A model generated the notes under the pieces. It was given only the letters and a program-made list of their open reading frames with translations, was not told the origin of the DNA and searched no databases. The position numbers and the translations under genes are program-made. 64,000 nt of DNA from Nodosilinea sp. PGN35 (GTDB lineage: Bacteria; Cyanobacteriota; Cyanobacteriia; Phormidesmidales; Phormidesmidaceae): assembly GCF_029109325.1 (NCBI RefSeq), contig NZ_JAQKQJ010000019.1, positions 1 to 64,000 of the forward strand, read 5' to 3'. Shown in pieces: positions 8,927 to 18,799 of the stretch (its first letter is position 1; each line of letters begins with the position of its first letter).

Positions 8927-9130
8927 GAGTCTCTCCGAACCAAAACACCAAGGTGTGAAGTATTGAACCGATGGATTGGGGAGCTCAACGCTCTATTCCC
9001 GACCCTTCGGGCACAATATTTGCTGCCATGATAGCCGATCGGCCCAGCCATAGCAGTAGCCCACCTCACACCTAGACATTTTCTCTCGCCTCGGCCCCAG
9101 CAGCGGCCCTGGGAATGAGGCCGCTGCATG

Positions 9131-9919
9131 CTAGCCCAGTTGCTGGTCGTTGGGGATAAGGCCGTGGCGCATGAAATCAGCGGTTTCTAGACAAAAATTC
9201 TTGGTTCCTCGCACCACCTGCAGGGCTGAAGACACCCCAGGAATGCGGTCTAGTCTGCCGGGGTTGAGGTTGCTGACGCTGCTCAGGGGCCACCCCAGGT
9301 TGGGGGCAGCGGCTAGGGTCACCAGGGTGGGGTGGCGGTAGCGAATTTCGTTCATATATCCGTCAAAATACATGGGGCCATAGTCGGGGTGGTCACTGGG
9401 GCGATCGAAGGATGCCTCTATAAATTCGACAAGTTTGGGAATGACCTGCCCCTGGCATGTCCAGAAGTGGGTCTCGCGGATATTTTGCCGCACTTTAACT
9501 CGAGAGAAAAAGCGATCGGGGGTAGGGCTGAGGGATATTTTTTTGCCCTTGGCCTGATCGTTAGAGTAGGGTTGGCAGCCGAAGTAGGCAAAGTCCCAGG
9601 GGCGACTGGCTAACTCCTCTAGAATGGCTGTTTCTTGATTGATCAGCCGCTGGCTGAGTACGCAGTCCTCCTGAAATAACAGAAGGCGTTCAACGTTATC
9701 TTCAGCGGCCTGGCGCAGCAGCTCATAGTTGCTCATCACGCAGCCTCTGACGCTGGCTTTGGGAAACTGAGCGGCGTCGTTGAACTTTAAACCCTGAAAC
9801 CACTGCACCTGATCTGCTATACCCAGCCGTTTTACCTGGCGCTGCATACTTCTATAGCGTCTTTTGCGTTCCGGTAGGTAAACGATCGCAATGCGATCAA
9901 AATAATCGGTAAATTTCAT
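9131..9919 (-). CDS. Glycosyltransferase, family 25-like
   Basis: 262 residues from the ATG at 9919 (a GTG at 9943 would add 8). The start (FDRIAIVYLPERKRRY) and the GCVMSNYELLRQA and LLLFQEDCVLS segments follow the pattern of GT25/LPS beta-galactosyltransferase proteins: an N-terminal sugar-nucleotide binding strand, a conserved SxxELL helix and an acidic E-D pair (QEDC) for metal and donor. A role in surface polysaccharide or glycoprotein modification is inferred. It is an isolated gene, more AT-rich than its neighbours, which hints at transfer. A hairpin without U-run (9101-9126) lies just past the stop. Confidence 0.7.
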   Translation of the reverse strand: MKFTDYFDRIAIVYLPERKRRYRSMQRQVKRLGIADQVQWFQGLKFNDAAQFPKASVRGCVMSNYELLRQAAEDNVERLLLFQEDCVLSQRLINQETAILEELASRPWDFAYFGCQPYSNDQAKGKKISLSPTPDRFFSRVKVRQNIRETHFWTCQGQVIPKLVEFIEASFDRPSDHPDYGPMYFDGYMNEIRYRHPTLVTLAAAPNLGWPLSSVSNLNPGRLDRIPGVSSALQVVRGTKNFCLETADFMRHGLIPNDQQLG

Positions 9920-10251
9920 AGACTTATCCCAATGAGACAACACGAATGAACAGTAATAGCGTCTTTGAAGCAGCTACAAAGAGCAGAACGATCTAGGCAG
10001 TGTGCTCATCTTTTGAAACCATGAACGCGTGCTGTCAAGGCAACAGTCAGCGTAGCTTGTCGCATACTAGCGCTCGCAAAGAGAGAGAAATAACTGTCTT
10101 TAGGTATAGACGCTGGGTTCCACCAAACAACCGCATCTGCTGAGGAAGTTGTCGGGTAAAACAATCATTTTTTTAACCGCAACTTTTCGCCAAAAATTTG
10201 GCTTATACCAAACCGGCTCACAAAACCCCGATGTAAAGCAAAGGTGCTGTA

Positions 10252-10272
10252 GGGCATTGCACTGCAATGCCC
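10252..10272. repeat. Palindromic repeat, GGGCATTGC family
   Basis: GGGCATTGC-ACT-GCAATGCCC, a 9-bp perfect stem. The same palindrome core occurs at 18260-18288 and as a half at 30035-30048, so this is one of a dispersed family. Confidence 0.75.
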
Positions 10273-10513
10273 CTAACATAAATTGGCTGAAGGGTAATCA
10301 GTGCCACACAGAGTATGGCGCTGGCGAAGAACTTGGCAAGCTCAGGCGCTCAGGATGGCGACAGCCAGTCCTCAACGGCACCAGTAAAGCGACCTGCCAT
10401 GAGGCTTGAGTTGCGGAGGCTAGGAAAGGTGGACAAGTGATATCAAATTCGTTTGAATACTCCCAGGCCGGGATTGGATATCTTTTTCTAGGCCCCAAGC
10501 CTGCTGCCTGGGT

Positions 10514-10535
10514 AACGTTTGAACGTTCAAACGTT
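10514..10535. repeat. Fragment of the GTTCAAACGTTTGAAC repeat family
   Basis: A 22-bp perfect palindrome, AACGTTTGAAC followed by GTTCAAACGTT. It has the same alternating core as the copies at 20525, 29883 and 31497 but lacks their flanking arms, so it looks like a core-only remnant. Confidence 0.65.
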
Positions 10536-10581
10536 GATCGTCCCCGGGACTGAGCATCAATTACGAGCCTTTAATCTGAGC

Positions 10582-12060
10582 CTAGGATGGCCCCAAAACC
10601 CACTGCACCAGGGTGCGTACCCCAAAACCTGTGCCACCCGGGTTGTTGTAGCCGCTCTCCTTCTCCGTCCACACGGGGCCAGCGACGTCGAGGTGCACCC
10701 AGGGGGTGGTGGTGACAAACTGCTTGAGGAAAAGGGCGGCGGTAATCGAGCCGCCGGGGCGAGGGCCGGTGTTCTTCATGTCGGCGACGATCGACTTGAG
10801 CCCGTCAAAGTATTTCTCTTCCATGGGCAGACGCCAGAACTTTTCGCCAGCGGCCTTGGCGGCGGTGGCGATCGCCCCCGCCAGCTCTTCGTTTTCGCTA
10901 AACAGCCCGGCGATATCATCGCCCAGGGCGATAATGCAGGCTCCGGTGAGGGTGGCCAGATCGACGATCGCATCGACCCCCAGCTTTTCGGCAAACACCA
11001 GGGCATCGGCCAGGGTGAGGCGACCCTCGGCATCGGTATTGTTGACCTCAATGGTCTTGCCGTTGGAGGCGGTGAGAATGTCGCCAGGGCGCATGGCGTT
11101 GCCGCTGATCATGTTTTCGGCGGCGGCGCTGATGAAGTGGACTTCGGCGTCGGGTTTGAGCTGGGCGATCGCCTTGGCGGCTCCCAGCATGGCGGCGGCC
11201 CCGCCCATGTCAATTTTCATCATTTCGATGCCGCTGCCTGCGCCCTTGATGTTGAGGCCGCCGGAGTCAAAGGTGAGCCCCTTGCCGACGATGGCCAGCT
11301 TGCGGGTGGGCGTACCGGCGGGCCGATAGGTGAGGTGAATGAACTTGGGCGGCAGATCAGAGGCCCGAGCTACCCCCAGGTAGGCTCCCATGCCCAGGGC
11401 TTCGCACTGCGCCTGCTCCAGCACCTCTAGCTCCAGACCGTGGGCTGCGGCAATATCCTGGGCGGTTTGGGCCAGGGTCTCGGGGGTGACAATGTTGGCC
11501 GGGGCCGACACCAGTTCGCGGGCTAAAATCACCCCGTCACAGATGGCCTGGGCCGTTTGCAGGCTGCTTTCCTGGTCGGCCAGACCGAGCAGATGAATGT
11601 GCTCGACGGTGGCTTTGCCGTTCTTGTCCTCTGATTTGAAGCGGCTGTCGTGGTGGAGCGCCAGCCTGGCCCCTTCCGCCAGGGCCTGGGCGGTGAGGGC
11701 CGGGTCGTTGTGCACGATGGGCATGCTCAGGCCCAGGGCCGCAGATTTTTCTTTTTTGGCCAGGCGGGCGGCGGCGGCGGCGGCGCGGCGGAGGGTTTCG
11801 GCGGTCATGGCGTTGCTGGCCCCCAGACCCACCAGCCCCAGCTTGCGGAAGCCGACTCCGCCGCCCAGGCGAGTGATGGCGGTGGCTCCGTCCTTGCCGG
11901 TAAATTCAACGTCGTCAATCAGGTCTTGGAGCAGCCCGGAAACGCGGCTGTTGAGCTCGGCGAGGGTGCCCGTGAGGGGCAGGGCGTCTTCGCTGAGGCC
12001 AATGATCAAAGCGTCACCAGACCAGTCTAGAAGGGGTAGGTTAGAGGCGTGAAATTTCAT
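10582..12060 (-). CDS. pepA: Leucyl aminopeptidase (M17)
   Basis: 492 residues, full length for the family. The C-terminal catalytic domain has VGKGLTFDSGG (258-268, metal-binding Lys260 and Asp265), KIDMGGAAA (about 282-290) and the signature NTDAEGRL (341-348), which supplies the Asp and Glu that bind the two metal ions, with the bicarbonate-binding Arg. The enzyme removes N-terminal residues from peptides in the cytoplasm during protein turnover; in some bacteria PepA also binds DNA. Monocistronic, with no neighbour on the same strand within 500 bases. Confidence 0.96.
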   Translation of the reverse strand: MKFHASNLPLLDWSGDALIIGLSEDALPLTGTLAELNSRVSGLLQDLIDDVEFTGKDGATAITRLGGGVGFRKLGLVGLGASNAMTAETLRRAAAAAARLAKKEKSAALGLSMPIVHNDPALTAQALAEGARLALHHDSRFKSEDKNGKATVEHIHLLGLADQESSLQTAQAICDGVILARELVSAPANIVTPETLAQTAQDIAAAHGLELEVLEQAQCEALGMGAYLGVARASDLPPKFIHLTYRPAGTPTRKLAIVGKGLTFDSGGLNIKGAGSGIEMMKIDMGGAAAMLGAAKAIAQLKPDAEVHFISAAAENMISGNAMRPGDILTASNGKTIEVNNTDAEGRLTLADALVFAEKLGVDAIVDLATLTGACIIALGDDIAGLFSENEELAGAIATAAKAAGEKFWRLPMEEKYFDGLKSIVADMKNTGPRPGGSITAALFLKQFVTTTPWVHLDVAGPVWTEKESGYNNPGGTGFGVRTLVQWVLGPS

Positions 12061-12267
12061 TCAACCCTGGGGCTAATAGGCTCTGTTTACTATAAACCTT
12101 GGGTCGCCCTCAGCGGGGAATTGGGTAAGCCAAGTCAATAATGAATTGGCTAGGTAAGATAGAACGGCGCGGATTGGCCGGGGTAGGGTTAGCGACTGCG
12201 GCTGCTCTGCTGCCCCACGGGCCGACGTGTTTGCTAAACCCCCTTATCTAGATTGCATGGGCGTGCC

Positions 12268-14478
12268 ATGGTGAAACGGTTAAAGGCGAAACTGCCCCTG
12301 GTGGCGATCGCAGGACTCAGCGCCCTGTCTCTGGGCATGGCGGCGGCTTTGGTCAATACCGTGTCGTCTACAGGCGACTCCTCAGTCATCCTAGAAGAAT
12401 CGCTGCTGCCCGGCCTGGGGCGCTTGATAGATTCCCCCGGCGACGACCCGGTGCTGGCCCTGGCGCTACAGCCCGCCGCCCAGCGCCAGACGGCCCTAGA
12501 GGGCGCTGCCAACGGCGACGCGGCCCTCAGCCGCAGTCGGGCTCGCTACCTGCTGGCGCTCGATTTAATCGCTCAGGATCGCGGCGGCAGCGCCATTCCC
12601 CTGCTGGAGGGCCTGGAGGCGGAGTATCCGGCTATGGCTCCCTACGTGGCGCTGGCGCTGGCCCAGGCCCAGCGGGCGGCGGGACAGGCGGAGGCGGCGC
12701 TGCAAACCCAGCAGCGGCTGTTGAGCGAGTACGAAACCGATGGGGCGATCGCCCCGCTGCTCTTCGAACTCGGCCAGCAAGACCCGGCCTACTGGGGTCG
12801 GCTGGTGCAGCAGTTTCCCCACCATCCCAAGGCGGTGGAGGTGGCCCACCAGCGGCTCACCGCCGACCCCAACCGGGCCGATACCCTGCCGCTGCTGATG
12901 ATTATGGCGCGGGCCGGGCTGCACCATCCCCGGGCGGGGGCGGCCCTGCTGCGGCTCAAGAATGAGTTTGCCAGTCAGCTCAGCCCCGAAGACTGGCAGA
13001 CCGTAGGCTTTGGGTTTTGGCGCATCGATAGCTATGGCGATGCAGCGGTGGCCTATGCCCAGGCTCCGCCCTCGCCCCGCAATCTGTACCGGGCGGCGCG
13101 GGGAGCCCAGGTGACGGGCAAGCGCGATCGCGCCATCGCCCTCTACAACCGCCTCGACCAGGAGTTTCCCGACGCCCCCGAAACCGCCACCGGGCTGCTG
13201 CGTCTGGCCCAGAGCGTGTCCGACGAGGCCGCCCTCGGGGTGCTCGACCAGGTGGTCAACCGCTTCCCTGACCGGGCGGCGGAGGCGCTGCTGGAGCGGG
13301 CCAAACGGCTCGACAAGCTGAACAGTGCTGCCTCAGCCCAGGGCACCCGCGAGCTAATTCTCAAGGAGTACAGGGACTCCGATGCGGCGGCGGATCTGCG
13401 GCTCAAAAACGCCCTCAATGCCGCCGACCAGGGCGACCTGACCATGGCCCTCAGCTGGGGCAGCGATGTGCTCAAGTACAGCCCCGACAGCGATCTGGCC
13501 GCCGATGCCGGGTACTGGGTCGGCAAGTGGGGCCGCCAGCTGGGCCAAAACGATGTGGCCCAGAGCGCGCTGGAGAGCGTCATTGCCCGTCACCCCGAGT
13601 CGTACTACGCCTGGCGGGCGGCGGTGGCCCTGGGCTGGAATGTGGGGGACTTTACCTCGGTGCGATCGCAGACCCCGGCGGTTGCGCCCCCCACCCAGCG
13701 CACCCCGCTGCCCGCCGGGTCGGACACTCTGCAAGAGCTGTACCTGCTGGGCCAAAATCAGCGCGCCTGGGAGCGATGGCAGCTGGAGTACACCAACTAC
13801 CAAGACCCCACCCCCGAGGAGCAGTTTACCGACGGGCTGATGCGCCTGGGCACCAACGACAATATCAACGGCATCTACCAGGTGTCGAGCCTGAGTTTGG
13901 CCGACGACCCCGCCGATCTTGAGACGGTTCAAACCCTCAAGCAGCGGCCCGACTTCTGGCACGGGGTATACCCATTGCCCTACGAGGATTTGATCACCAC
14001 CTGGTCGGCCCAGCGGCAGCTCAACCCCCTGCTGGTGGCGGCGCTGATGCGCCAGGAATCGCGCTTTGAGGCCAAGATTCGCTCCGGGGTGGGGGCCGCT
14101 GGCCTGATGCAGGTCATGCCCGCCACCGCCGAGTGGATCAAGGGCCGCGCCGGGCTAGAGAGCTACGACCTCAACAACCCCGAGGACAACGTCAAGCTGG
14201 GCACCTGGTACCTCGACTACACCCACGCCGAGTACGACAACCACTCGCTGTTTGCGGTGGCCAGCTACAATGCCGGGCCGGGGGCGGTGGCCAACTGGAT
14301 CAACCGGGGTGGCTTTGTGGATGCCGACGACTTCGCCGAGAAAATTCCCTATCCCGAGACCAAGGGCTACGTGCGAGCGGTGTTTGGCGGCTACTGGAAC
14401 TACCTGCGGCTCTACGATCCGGCGATCGCCGAGCAGGTCGAAACCCTGCAAAAGCGCCACCGGGGCTTTAGGGGATGA
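12268..14478 (+). CDS. Lytic murein transglycosylase (Slt70-like)
   Basis: 736 residues from the ATG at 12268; a TTG five codons earlier is less likely. An N-terminal hydrophobic segment (PLVAIAGLSALSLGMAAALV) directs export or anchors it. A long helical superhelix of TPR-like repeats follows (about 60-520). The C-terminal SLT domain carries ALMRQESRFEAKIRS, with the catalytic Glu in QES, then AAGLMQVMPATA and ASYNAGPGAVANW. It cleaves the MurNAc-GlcNAc bond to form 1,6-anhydro-muropeptides. The PBP4-type gene follows after 58 bases, so the pair probably acts in murein remodelling. Confidence 0.93.
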   Translation: MVKRLKAKLPLVAIAGLSALSLGMAAALVNTVSSTGDSSVILEESLLPGLGRLIDSPGDDPVLALALQPAAQRQTALEGAANGDAALSRSRARYLLALDLIAQDRGGSAIPLLEGLEAEYPAMAPYVALALAQAQRAAGQAEAALQTQQRLLSEYETDGAIAPLLFELGQQDPAYWGRLVQQFPHHPKAVEVAHQRLTADPNRADTLPLLMIMARAGLHHPRAGAALLRLKNEFASQLSPEDWQTVGFGFWRIDSYGDAAVAYAQAPPSPRNLYRAARGAQVTGKRDRAIALYNRLDQEFPDAPETATGLLRLAQSVSDEAALGVLDQVVNRFPDRAAEALLERAKRLDKLNSAASAQGTRELILKEYRDSDAAADLRLKNALNAADQGDLTMALSWGSDVLKYSPDSDLAADAGYWVGKWGRQLGQNDVAQSALESVIARHPESYYAWRAAVALGWNVGDFTSVRSQTPAVAPPTQRTPLPAGSDTLQELYLLGQNQRAWERWQLEYTNYQDPTPEEQFTDGLMRLGTNDNINGIYQVSSLSLADDPADLETVQTLKQRPDFWHGVYPLPYEDLITTWSAQRQLNPLLVAALMRQESRFEAKIRSGVGAAGLMQVMPATAEWIKGRAGLESYDLNNPEDNVKLGTWYLDYTHAEYDNHSLFAVASYNAGPGAVANWINRGGFVDADDFAEKIPYPETKGYVRAVFGGYWNYLRLYDPAIAEQVETLQKRHRGFRG

Positions 14479-14536
14479 CCGCCATCGCCCCACCGCCGAC
14501 TTTTGCTTTGGTTTTCGCTCTGGAATGGATGAGGCT

Positions 14537-16012
14537 ATGCTGACACCGCCACGGGGTAAGGCTGTCCGGGGGGCGATCGCCGCTGGACTGTTGGCCGCCC
14601 TGCTGCCGACCGCTCGGGCCGTCGCCCTGTGTCCGGCCCAGCTCACGGCCCAGCTGGATGCTGCCTTTAGCCAGGCTCCCCTCGATACGGCCTACACGGG
14701 CATGGTGCTGCAAACCCAGGGGACACGCCGCACGCTGTACAACCGCCACGGCGATCGCCTCTTTACCCCCGCCTCTAATATCAAACTGCTCACCACCGCT
14801 GCCGCTGCCCACCAGCTGGGGGGCTACTACCGCCTGCGCACCTCCATCTACGGCACCCCTGGCCCTGGGGGAAGCACCGCGCTGCGGGTGGTGGGGCGGG
14901 GTGACCCCAGTCTGACCACGGCCCAGCTCGACGATTTGGCGCAGCAGTTGACTCGCTCTGGGGTGACCCAGGTGAGCCGCCTGGTGATCGATGACTCATA
15001 TTTCCCAGGGTTTGCCACCAACCCCACCTGGGAGTGGGAAGACGCCCAGTGGGCCTACGCCGCCCCGGTCAACAGCCTGATTCTCAACCGCAATGCGATC
15101 GCCCTACAGCTATCCCCAACCCAGGTGGGCAGTCCGCTGAGCCTGGTGTGGCCTCAGCCGCTGCCCGCTGGCCCGCTGCCCTTAGCGAATAACACTGCAA
15201 CCGTAGCGGCTGGAGCATCGGTCAATCCGCTGGCGCTGTGGCGTTCGGGAGACTCGCCCACGGTGCGGGTGACGGGGCAGATGGCTCAGGGCAGCAGTCC
15301 GCAGACCTACAGTTTGGCGGTGCTCAACCCTGCCCAACAGTTTGCGGCGGCCATGGAGCAGGCCCTAGGGCAGCGATCTATATCGGTGGGTCAAACGGTG
15401 ATTGTGCCGACCTCAACCCCCATTGAGGGTCAAGAACTGGCGGCGGTAGAGTCGCCCGAGGTGAGAGAGCTGATGGTTTTGGCCAACCGCGACAGCGACA
15501 ATCTCTACGCCGAGGCGTTGTTCAAAACCCTGGGGGTGACGGCGGGGGGGAATATCGCCGAGGGGGATGATGTCGCCGACGCTAGCCAGGCGGGGGGCGA
15601 GGCGGTCAAGGCGGCCCTGGCAGAAATGGGGATAGGTGCAGCGGCCCTGCGCCTGGCCGATGGCTCTGGCCTGTCGCGGCACAACCTGGTGACACCTGCC
15701 GCCCTGGTAGACACCCTCCAGGTGATGATCAACCATCCCCAGGGGCAGGCCTGGCGGCAGTCGCTGGCGATCGCCGGTCAGAGCGGCACCCTGGGCAATC
15801 GGCTGCGGGGTACCGCCCTGGAGGGACGGTTGCAGGGCAAATCGGGGGCGTTGACCGGCAATGTGGCGCTGTCGGGATACGTGCAGCCGCCCGACTATGA
15901 GCCGCTGGTGTTCAGCATTGTGATCAACCACTCGAACCAGCACGCCAGCGTTCTGAGGCAGCGGATCGATGAACTTTTGCTGCGGGTAGCGCAGCTCAGA
16001 GGGGCCTGTTAA
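14537..16012 (+). CDS. dacB: D-alanyl-D-alanine carboxypeptidase/endopeptidase (PBP4 class)
   Basis: 491 residues from the ATG at 14537; an in-frame ATG at 14525 adds four. The chosen start gives a clean signal peptide (basic MLTPPRGKAVRG, hydrophobic AAGLLAALLPTARA). Active-site motifs of class C penicillin-binding proteins are present: SNIK (Ser80 to Lys83), SDN in NRDSDNLYAEALF, and KSG in LQGKSGALTG. The enzyme trims or cleaves peptide cross-links in the periplasm. Lying 58 bases after the lytic transglycosylase, it likely shares its transcript. Confidence 0.93.
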   Translation: MLTPPRGKAVRGAIAAGLLAALLPTARAVALCPAQLTAQLDAAFSQAPLDTAYTGMVLQTQGTRRTLYNRHGDRLFTPASNIKLLTTAAAAHQLGGYYRLRTSIYGTPGPGGSTALRVVGRGDPSLTTAQLDDLAQQLTRSGVTQVSRLVIDDSYFPGFATNPTWEWEDAQWAYAAPVNSLILNRNAIALQLSPTQVGSPLSLVWPQPLPAGPLPLANNTATVAAGASVNPLALWRSGDSPTVRVTGQMAQGSSPQTYSLAVLNPAQQFAAAMEQALGQRSISVGQTVIVPTSTPIEGQELAAVESPEVRELMVLANRDSDNLYAEALFKTLGVTAGGNIAEGDDVADASQAGGEAVKAALAEMGIGAAALRLADGSGLSRHNLVTPAALVDTLQVMINHPQGQAWRQSLAIAGQSGTLGNRLRGTALEGRLQGKSGALTGNVALSGYVQPPDYEPLVFSIVINHSNQHASVLRQRIDELLLRVAQLRGAC

Positions 16013-16231
16013 CGGCGGGGCACCGGGCTAAGGGAGCAGCGGTTGAAGCGCGGCGGCTCGAGCCCTGAAGCCTATGCCCTAGTGGGGATAGCAGGGTTCG
16101 AGATCGGTGTGAGAATATTTATTTGAGATAGTAATAGTGCTCGGCAATCGGCCCAGGGCGGGCTGGTCAGAGCTTTCGTCTATACTCATGTCATTCCAGG
16201 ATCGATTGAGCGATCGCGAAGGGTAGTCAGT

Positions 16232-17827
16232 ATGGTGATGGCAAAAGAGGCGGCTATGGCTGCGGAATCTGCGCAATCGGCAGCGGTCGGCTTAGAGGAG
16301 CCCGCCCAGACTGCGCCCAGTTTTCAAGACTTGCAGCAGGCGCTGGGCGATCGCTGGTCCTCCACCGACGAGTTTGACACCCAGGAGCGGCACATCGTCG
16401 TGGTGCCCTCCCTCAGCCTCGACCAGGAGGAGCTGCAAAAAATTGAGGGCGTCAACCACTACGAAGAGCGGCTGCTGTTCTCGCTGATTCGGCTGCGCAA
16501 CCCCAACACGCACCTGGTCTACGTCACCTCCCAGCCGCTGCACCCTAGCATTGTCGATTACTACTTAGAGCTGCTGCCGGGCATTCCCAGCTCCCACGCC
16601 CGCGATCGCCTCACCCTGCTGTCGGCCTACGACAGCTCGCGCAAGCCCCTCAGCCAAAAGCTGCTGGAGCGCCCCCGGCTGCTCAACCGCATTCGCAAGG
16701 CGGTCAATCTCGACCTGGCCTACATGACCTGCTACAACTCCACCCGCTGGGAGCGCGATCTCTCTGTAGCGCTGGGGCTGCCCCTGCTGGCCCTCGACCC
16801 CGACCTGCTGTACTGGGGTACCAAGAGCGGCAGCCGCGAAATCTTCAGGCGCTGCGGCATTCCCCACCCCATCGGCAGCGAGCTGGTGTTCGACGAAGCG
16901 GCGCTGGCTGCGGCCACCGCCGAGGTGTGGGAGCAAGACCCCAGCCTCAGGCGCATTGTGATCAAGCTCAACGAGGGGTTTTCTGGCGAGGGCAACGCCC
17001 TGCTCGACCTGCAACCGCTGCAAGAGTTTGCCCCCGGAAAGGCAGACCTCAGCGATCGCGCCCGCGCCATCGCCAAAGCCTTCCCCTGCCTCAGCTTTCA
17101 GTGCGACACCGAAACCTGGGAGCACTTCTCGGCTAAAATTCCGACCCTGGGGGCGATCGCCGAAGCCTTTGTAGAAGGCGACCACAAAGAATCCCCCAGC
17201 GTTCAGGGCCGCATTACCCCCCTGGGCGAAGTCGAAATTCTCTCCACCCACGACCAGGAGCTGGGCGGCCCCGATGGGCAAATCTTCCTCGGCTGCTCCT
17301 TCCCGGCTAGGCCCGACTATCGGCTCGAAATTCAGGAAATGGGCCAGCGCGTGGGCGAAGAACTGGCCCGCCAGGGAGCCCTTGAGCGCTACGGCGTAGA
17401 CTTTATCGCCGTAGCCAAGGGCGACCCCAAAGCCCCCGAGTGGGATCTCCAGGCCATTGAAATCAACCTGCGCAAAGGCGGCACCACCCACCCCCTGATG
17501 GCGATGAAAATGCTCACCGAAGGGCACTTTCACCAGGCTGACGGGCTGTTCTACACCAAGCAGGAGCAGGTGCGCTACTACCGCGCCTCCGACAACCTGC
17601 AAAAGCCCCAGTACCGGGGTTTGCTGCCCAGCGACCTGATGGATATCATCGTTACCAAGCAGCTGCACTTTAACTCGATCAGCGGCGTGGGGGCCGCCTT
17701 TCACCTGATGGGCTGCCTGTCGGAGTACGGCAAAGTGGGCCTCACCTGCATTGGCACCAGCCCCAACCACGCCCGCGAAATCTACGACCAGGTCGTTGCC
17801 GCCCTGGATGAATCCACTCAAGCCTGA
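16232..17827 (+). CDS. ATP-grasp carboxylate-amine ligase, peptide ligase PGM1-related
   Basis: 531 residues. An N-terminal domain (about 45-180, HIVVVPSLSLDQEEL, then HYEERLLFSLIRLRNP) is followed by an ATP-grasp fold (about 195-450) with IVIKLNEGFSGEGNAL for nucleotide binding, a QGRITPLGEVEILSTHDQ segment, and AIEINLRKGGTTHP with the metal-binding Glu/Asn. The nearest named relatives are PGM1-type peptide ligases of pheganomycin biosynthesis, but cyanobacteria carry this gene widely outside peptide clusters, so its substrate is unknown. An upstream 220-base gap holds its promoter. An ATG two codons later is an alternative start. Confidence 0.85.
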   Translation: MVMAKEAAMAAESAQSAAVGLEEPAQTAPSFQDLQQALGDRWSSTDEFDTQERHIVVVPSLSLDQEELQKIEGVNHYEERLLFSLIRLRNPNTHLVYVTSQPLHPSIVDYYLELLPGIPSSHARDRLTLLSAYDSSRKPLSQKLLERPRLLNRIRKAVNLDLAYMTCYNSTRWERDLSVALGLPLLALDPDLLYWGTKSGSREIFRRCGIPHPIGSELVFDEAALAAATAEVWEQDPSLRRIVIKLNEGFSGEGNALLDLQPLQEFAPGKADLSDRARAIAKAFPCLSFQCDTETWEHFSAKIPTLGAIAEAFVEGDHKESPSVQGRITPLGEVEILSTHDQELGGPDGQIFLGCSFPARPDYRLEIQEMGQRVGEELARQGALERYGVDFIAVAKGDPKAPEWDLQAIEINLRKGGTTHPLMAMKMLTEGHFHQADGLFYTKQEQVRYYRASDNLQKPQYRGLLPSDLMDIIVTKQLHFNSISGVGAAFHLMGCLSEYGKVGLTCIGTSPNHAREIYDQVVAALDESTQA

Positions 17828-17984
17828 CCACTCTGCTCGCTGATGCTAGGGCTAAGGCTACCTTCCTCAGCCTGCATCGACTGCGAATAACTCGCGGACG
17901 GTTTTGCCTGTTTATCCTTCCGGTGAAATTCATTGACCTTGTCGGAGCCAAGTCTGGTTTAGGTGGCTTCTCCTACAGTTTTAG

Positions 17985-18118
17985 TACTTGACCAAGCTGA
18001 TTTTGACAGGGGCCAGCCGCTCTGGGTGCAGGGTATAAGGTATATGGTCTACGGCTCGCCTTGAACCTGAAACCTTGAACTGTATACCCCACTGACCCGT
18101 CAGCTTTAGCTTGGCAGT
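17985..18118 (+). repeat. 135-bp dispersed repeat, copy A
   Basis: From TACTTGACCAAGCTGATTTT to TTTAGCTTGGCAGT, this matches the reverse complement of 31364-31499 with about ten differences by eye (around 92% identity). It contains an internal CTACGGCTCGCCTTGAACC run. The ends (ACCAAGCTGA and TTAGCTTGGCA) are themselves partly complementary. No open frame is conserved, so it is a non-coding element. Confidence 0.85.
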
Positions 18119-18160
18119 TTACTAGGCAGTAAGACCCCTAAGAGCCCTCAAAACCTGGAA

Positions 18161-18208
18161 AGGTTTGAACGTTTTGGGAGCGGAGTCTCCCCTGGATCGG
18201 CTACAGCC
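18161..18208. repeat. Degenerate GTTCAAACG-type element
   Basis: AGGTTTGAACGTTTT, then GTCTCCCCTGGATCGGCTAC, resembles the right half of the copy at 29883-29991 (core, then GTCTCAGCCGGACTGGCTAC). The left arm is lost. Confidence 0.45.
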
Positions 18209-18228
18209 CTATTGCAGCGGTTGATTTA

Positions 18229-18306
18229 GTTAGAACCCTTTGACAGGCAAAACCCTCTGGTAGGGGCATTACAGTGCAATGCCCCTACGGCAGATCTGTT
18301 CCAACC
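18229..18306 (+). repeat. GTAGGGGCATT palindromic element, copy 1
   Basis: The core GTAGGGGCATT (18260-18270) pairs with AATGCCCCTAC (18278-18288). The left flank (GTTAGAACCCTTTGACAGGC, then CTCTG) matches the reverse complement of 30035-30081, and the right flank ends CCAACC. The element is about 78 bp and non-coding. Confidence 0.75.
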
Positions 18307-18799
18307 TTATGGACTTCTGCAATAGCAGTCCGTTAGCCCGCAGCCTTGGTTGGCTGCGGCAAATCAGGCTGATTTGGCACAGCTTTGGCACAGCTTTGCC
18401 ATACTCAACCCCCAAGATGTGCTGAGAAATCTTCGAGTTTTCTAGCAGCCTAGCGTTCTGTCTATATCCGGTGCATGCCTCCACAAAGAGGTCAAACTTT
18501 TCGCGGTTCTAATTATTGATAGACAGCCCCACACCAGGCTAAAGCGTAGCCCTAGGAACAGTCAGCTAAGACCTGCTTGTTCCGCAAAGGTTTCTGAGAC
18601 ACGGTGCAATCTAGAGATTTTTTGGGGTGCAGAGGTTGTCTAACTTTTTCTTTTTAGGACAGCTTTTTCTTTATGCCATTGCCTGTGGTGATGGAAGTTT
18701 GACTCTGACTGATTTTGATTTTGACAAAAATTCTGGCTTCATTTTTGTCTTTTTGGAATGGTTCAAGTAATTGTAGATGCCTCGCAAGGCAGGTGAGTG

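Larger units (their letters stand above)
9920..10581. other. Repeat-bearing intergenic region
   Basis: About 660 bases with no convincing gene. It carries a GGGCATTGC/GCAATGCCC palindrome (10252-10272), a sequence near 10440-10485 containing GATATCAAATTCGTTTGAAT whose reverse complement resembles 20659-20687, and a 22-bp palindrome at 10514-10535. The first 150 bases presumably hold the promoter of the glycosyltransferase gene. Confidence 0.6.
17828..18799. other. Long repeat-rich intergenic region
   Basis: About 970 bases with no convincing gene. In order it holds the 135-bp repeat (17985-18118), a degenerate GTTCAAACG-type element (18161-18208), a GTAGGGGCATT palindrome (18229-18306), a perfect CCGCAGCC/GGCTGCGG hairpin (18338-18359), a direct repeat of TTTGGCACAGC (about 18372-18395), and a T-rich stretch (18615-18760) that probably contains the promoter of the GMC oxidoreductase. 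Confidence 0.65.

Noticed and set aside
9101..9126. CAGCGGCC/GGCCGCTG hairpin as a terminator of the glycosyltransferase gene
   Set aside because: No U-run on either strand, so it was mentioned with the gene but not listed as a terminator.
10519..11430. Long plus-strand frame opposite pepA
   Set aside because: It is the antisense shadow of a conserved aminopeptidase; the Gly/His/Ala-rich translation is typical of a GC-rich reverse frame.
16013..16231. GGGTTCGAGATC near 16095 resembling a tRNA T-arm
   Set aside because: No matching acceptor stem, D-arm or anticodon arm can be built around it.
16565..17821. 418-codon minus-strand frame opposite the ATP-grasp gene
   Set aside because: Antisense to a clearly conserved protein and without any recognisable motif.
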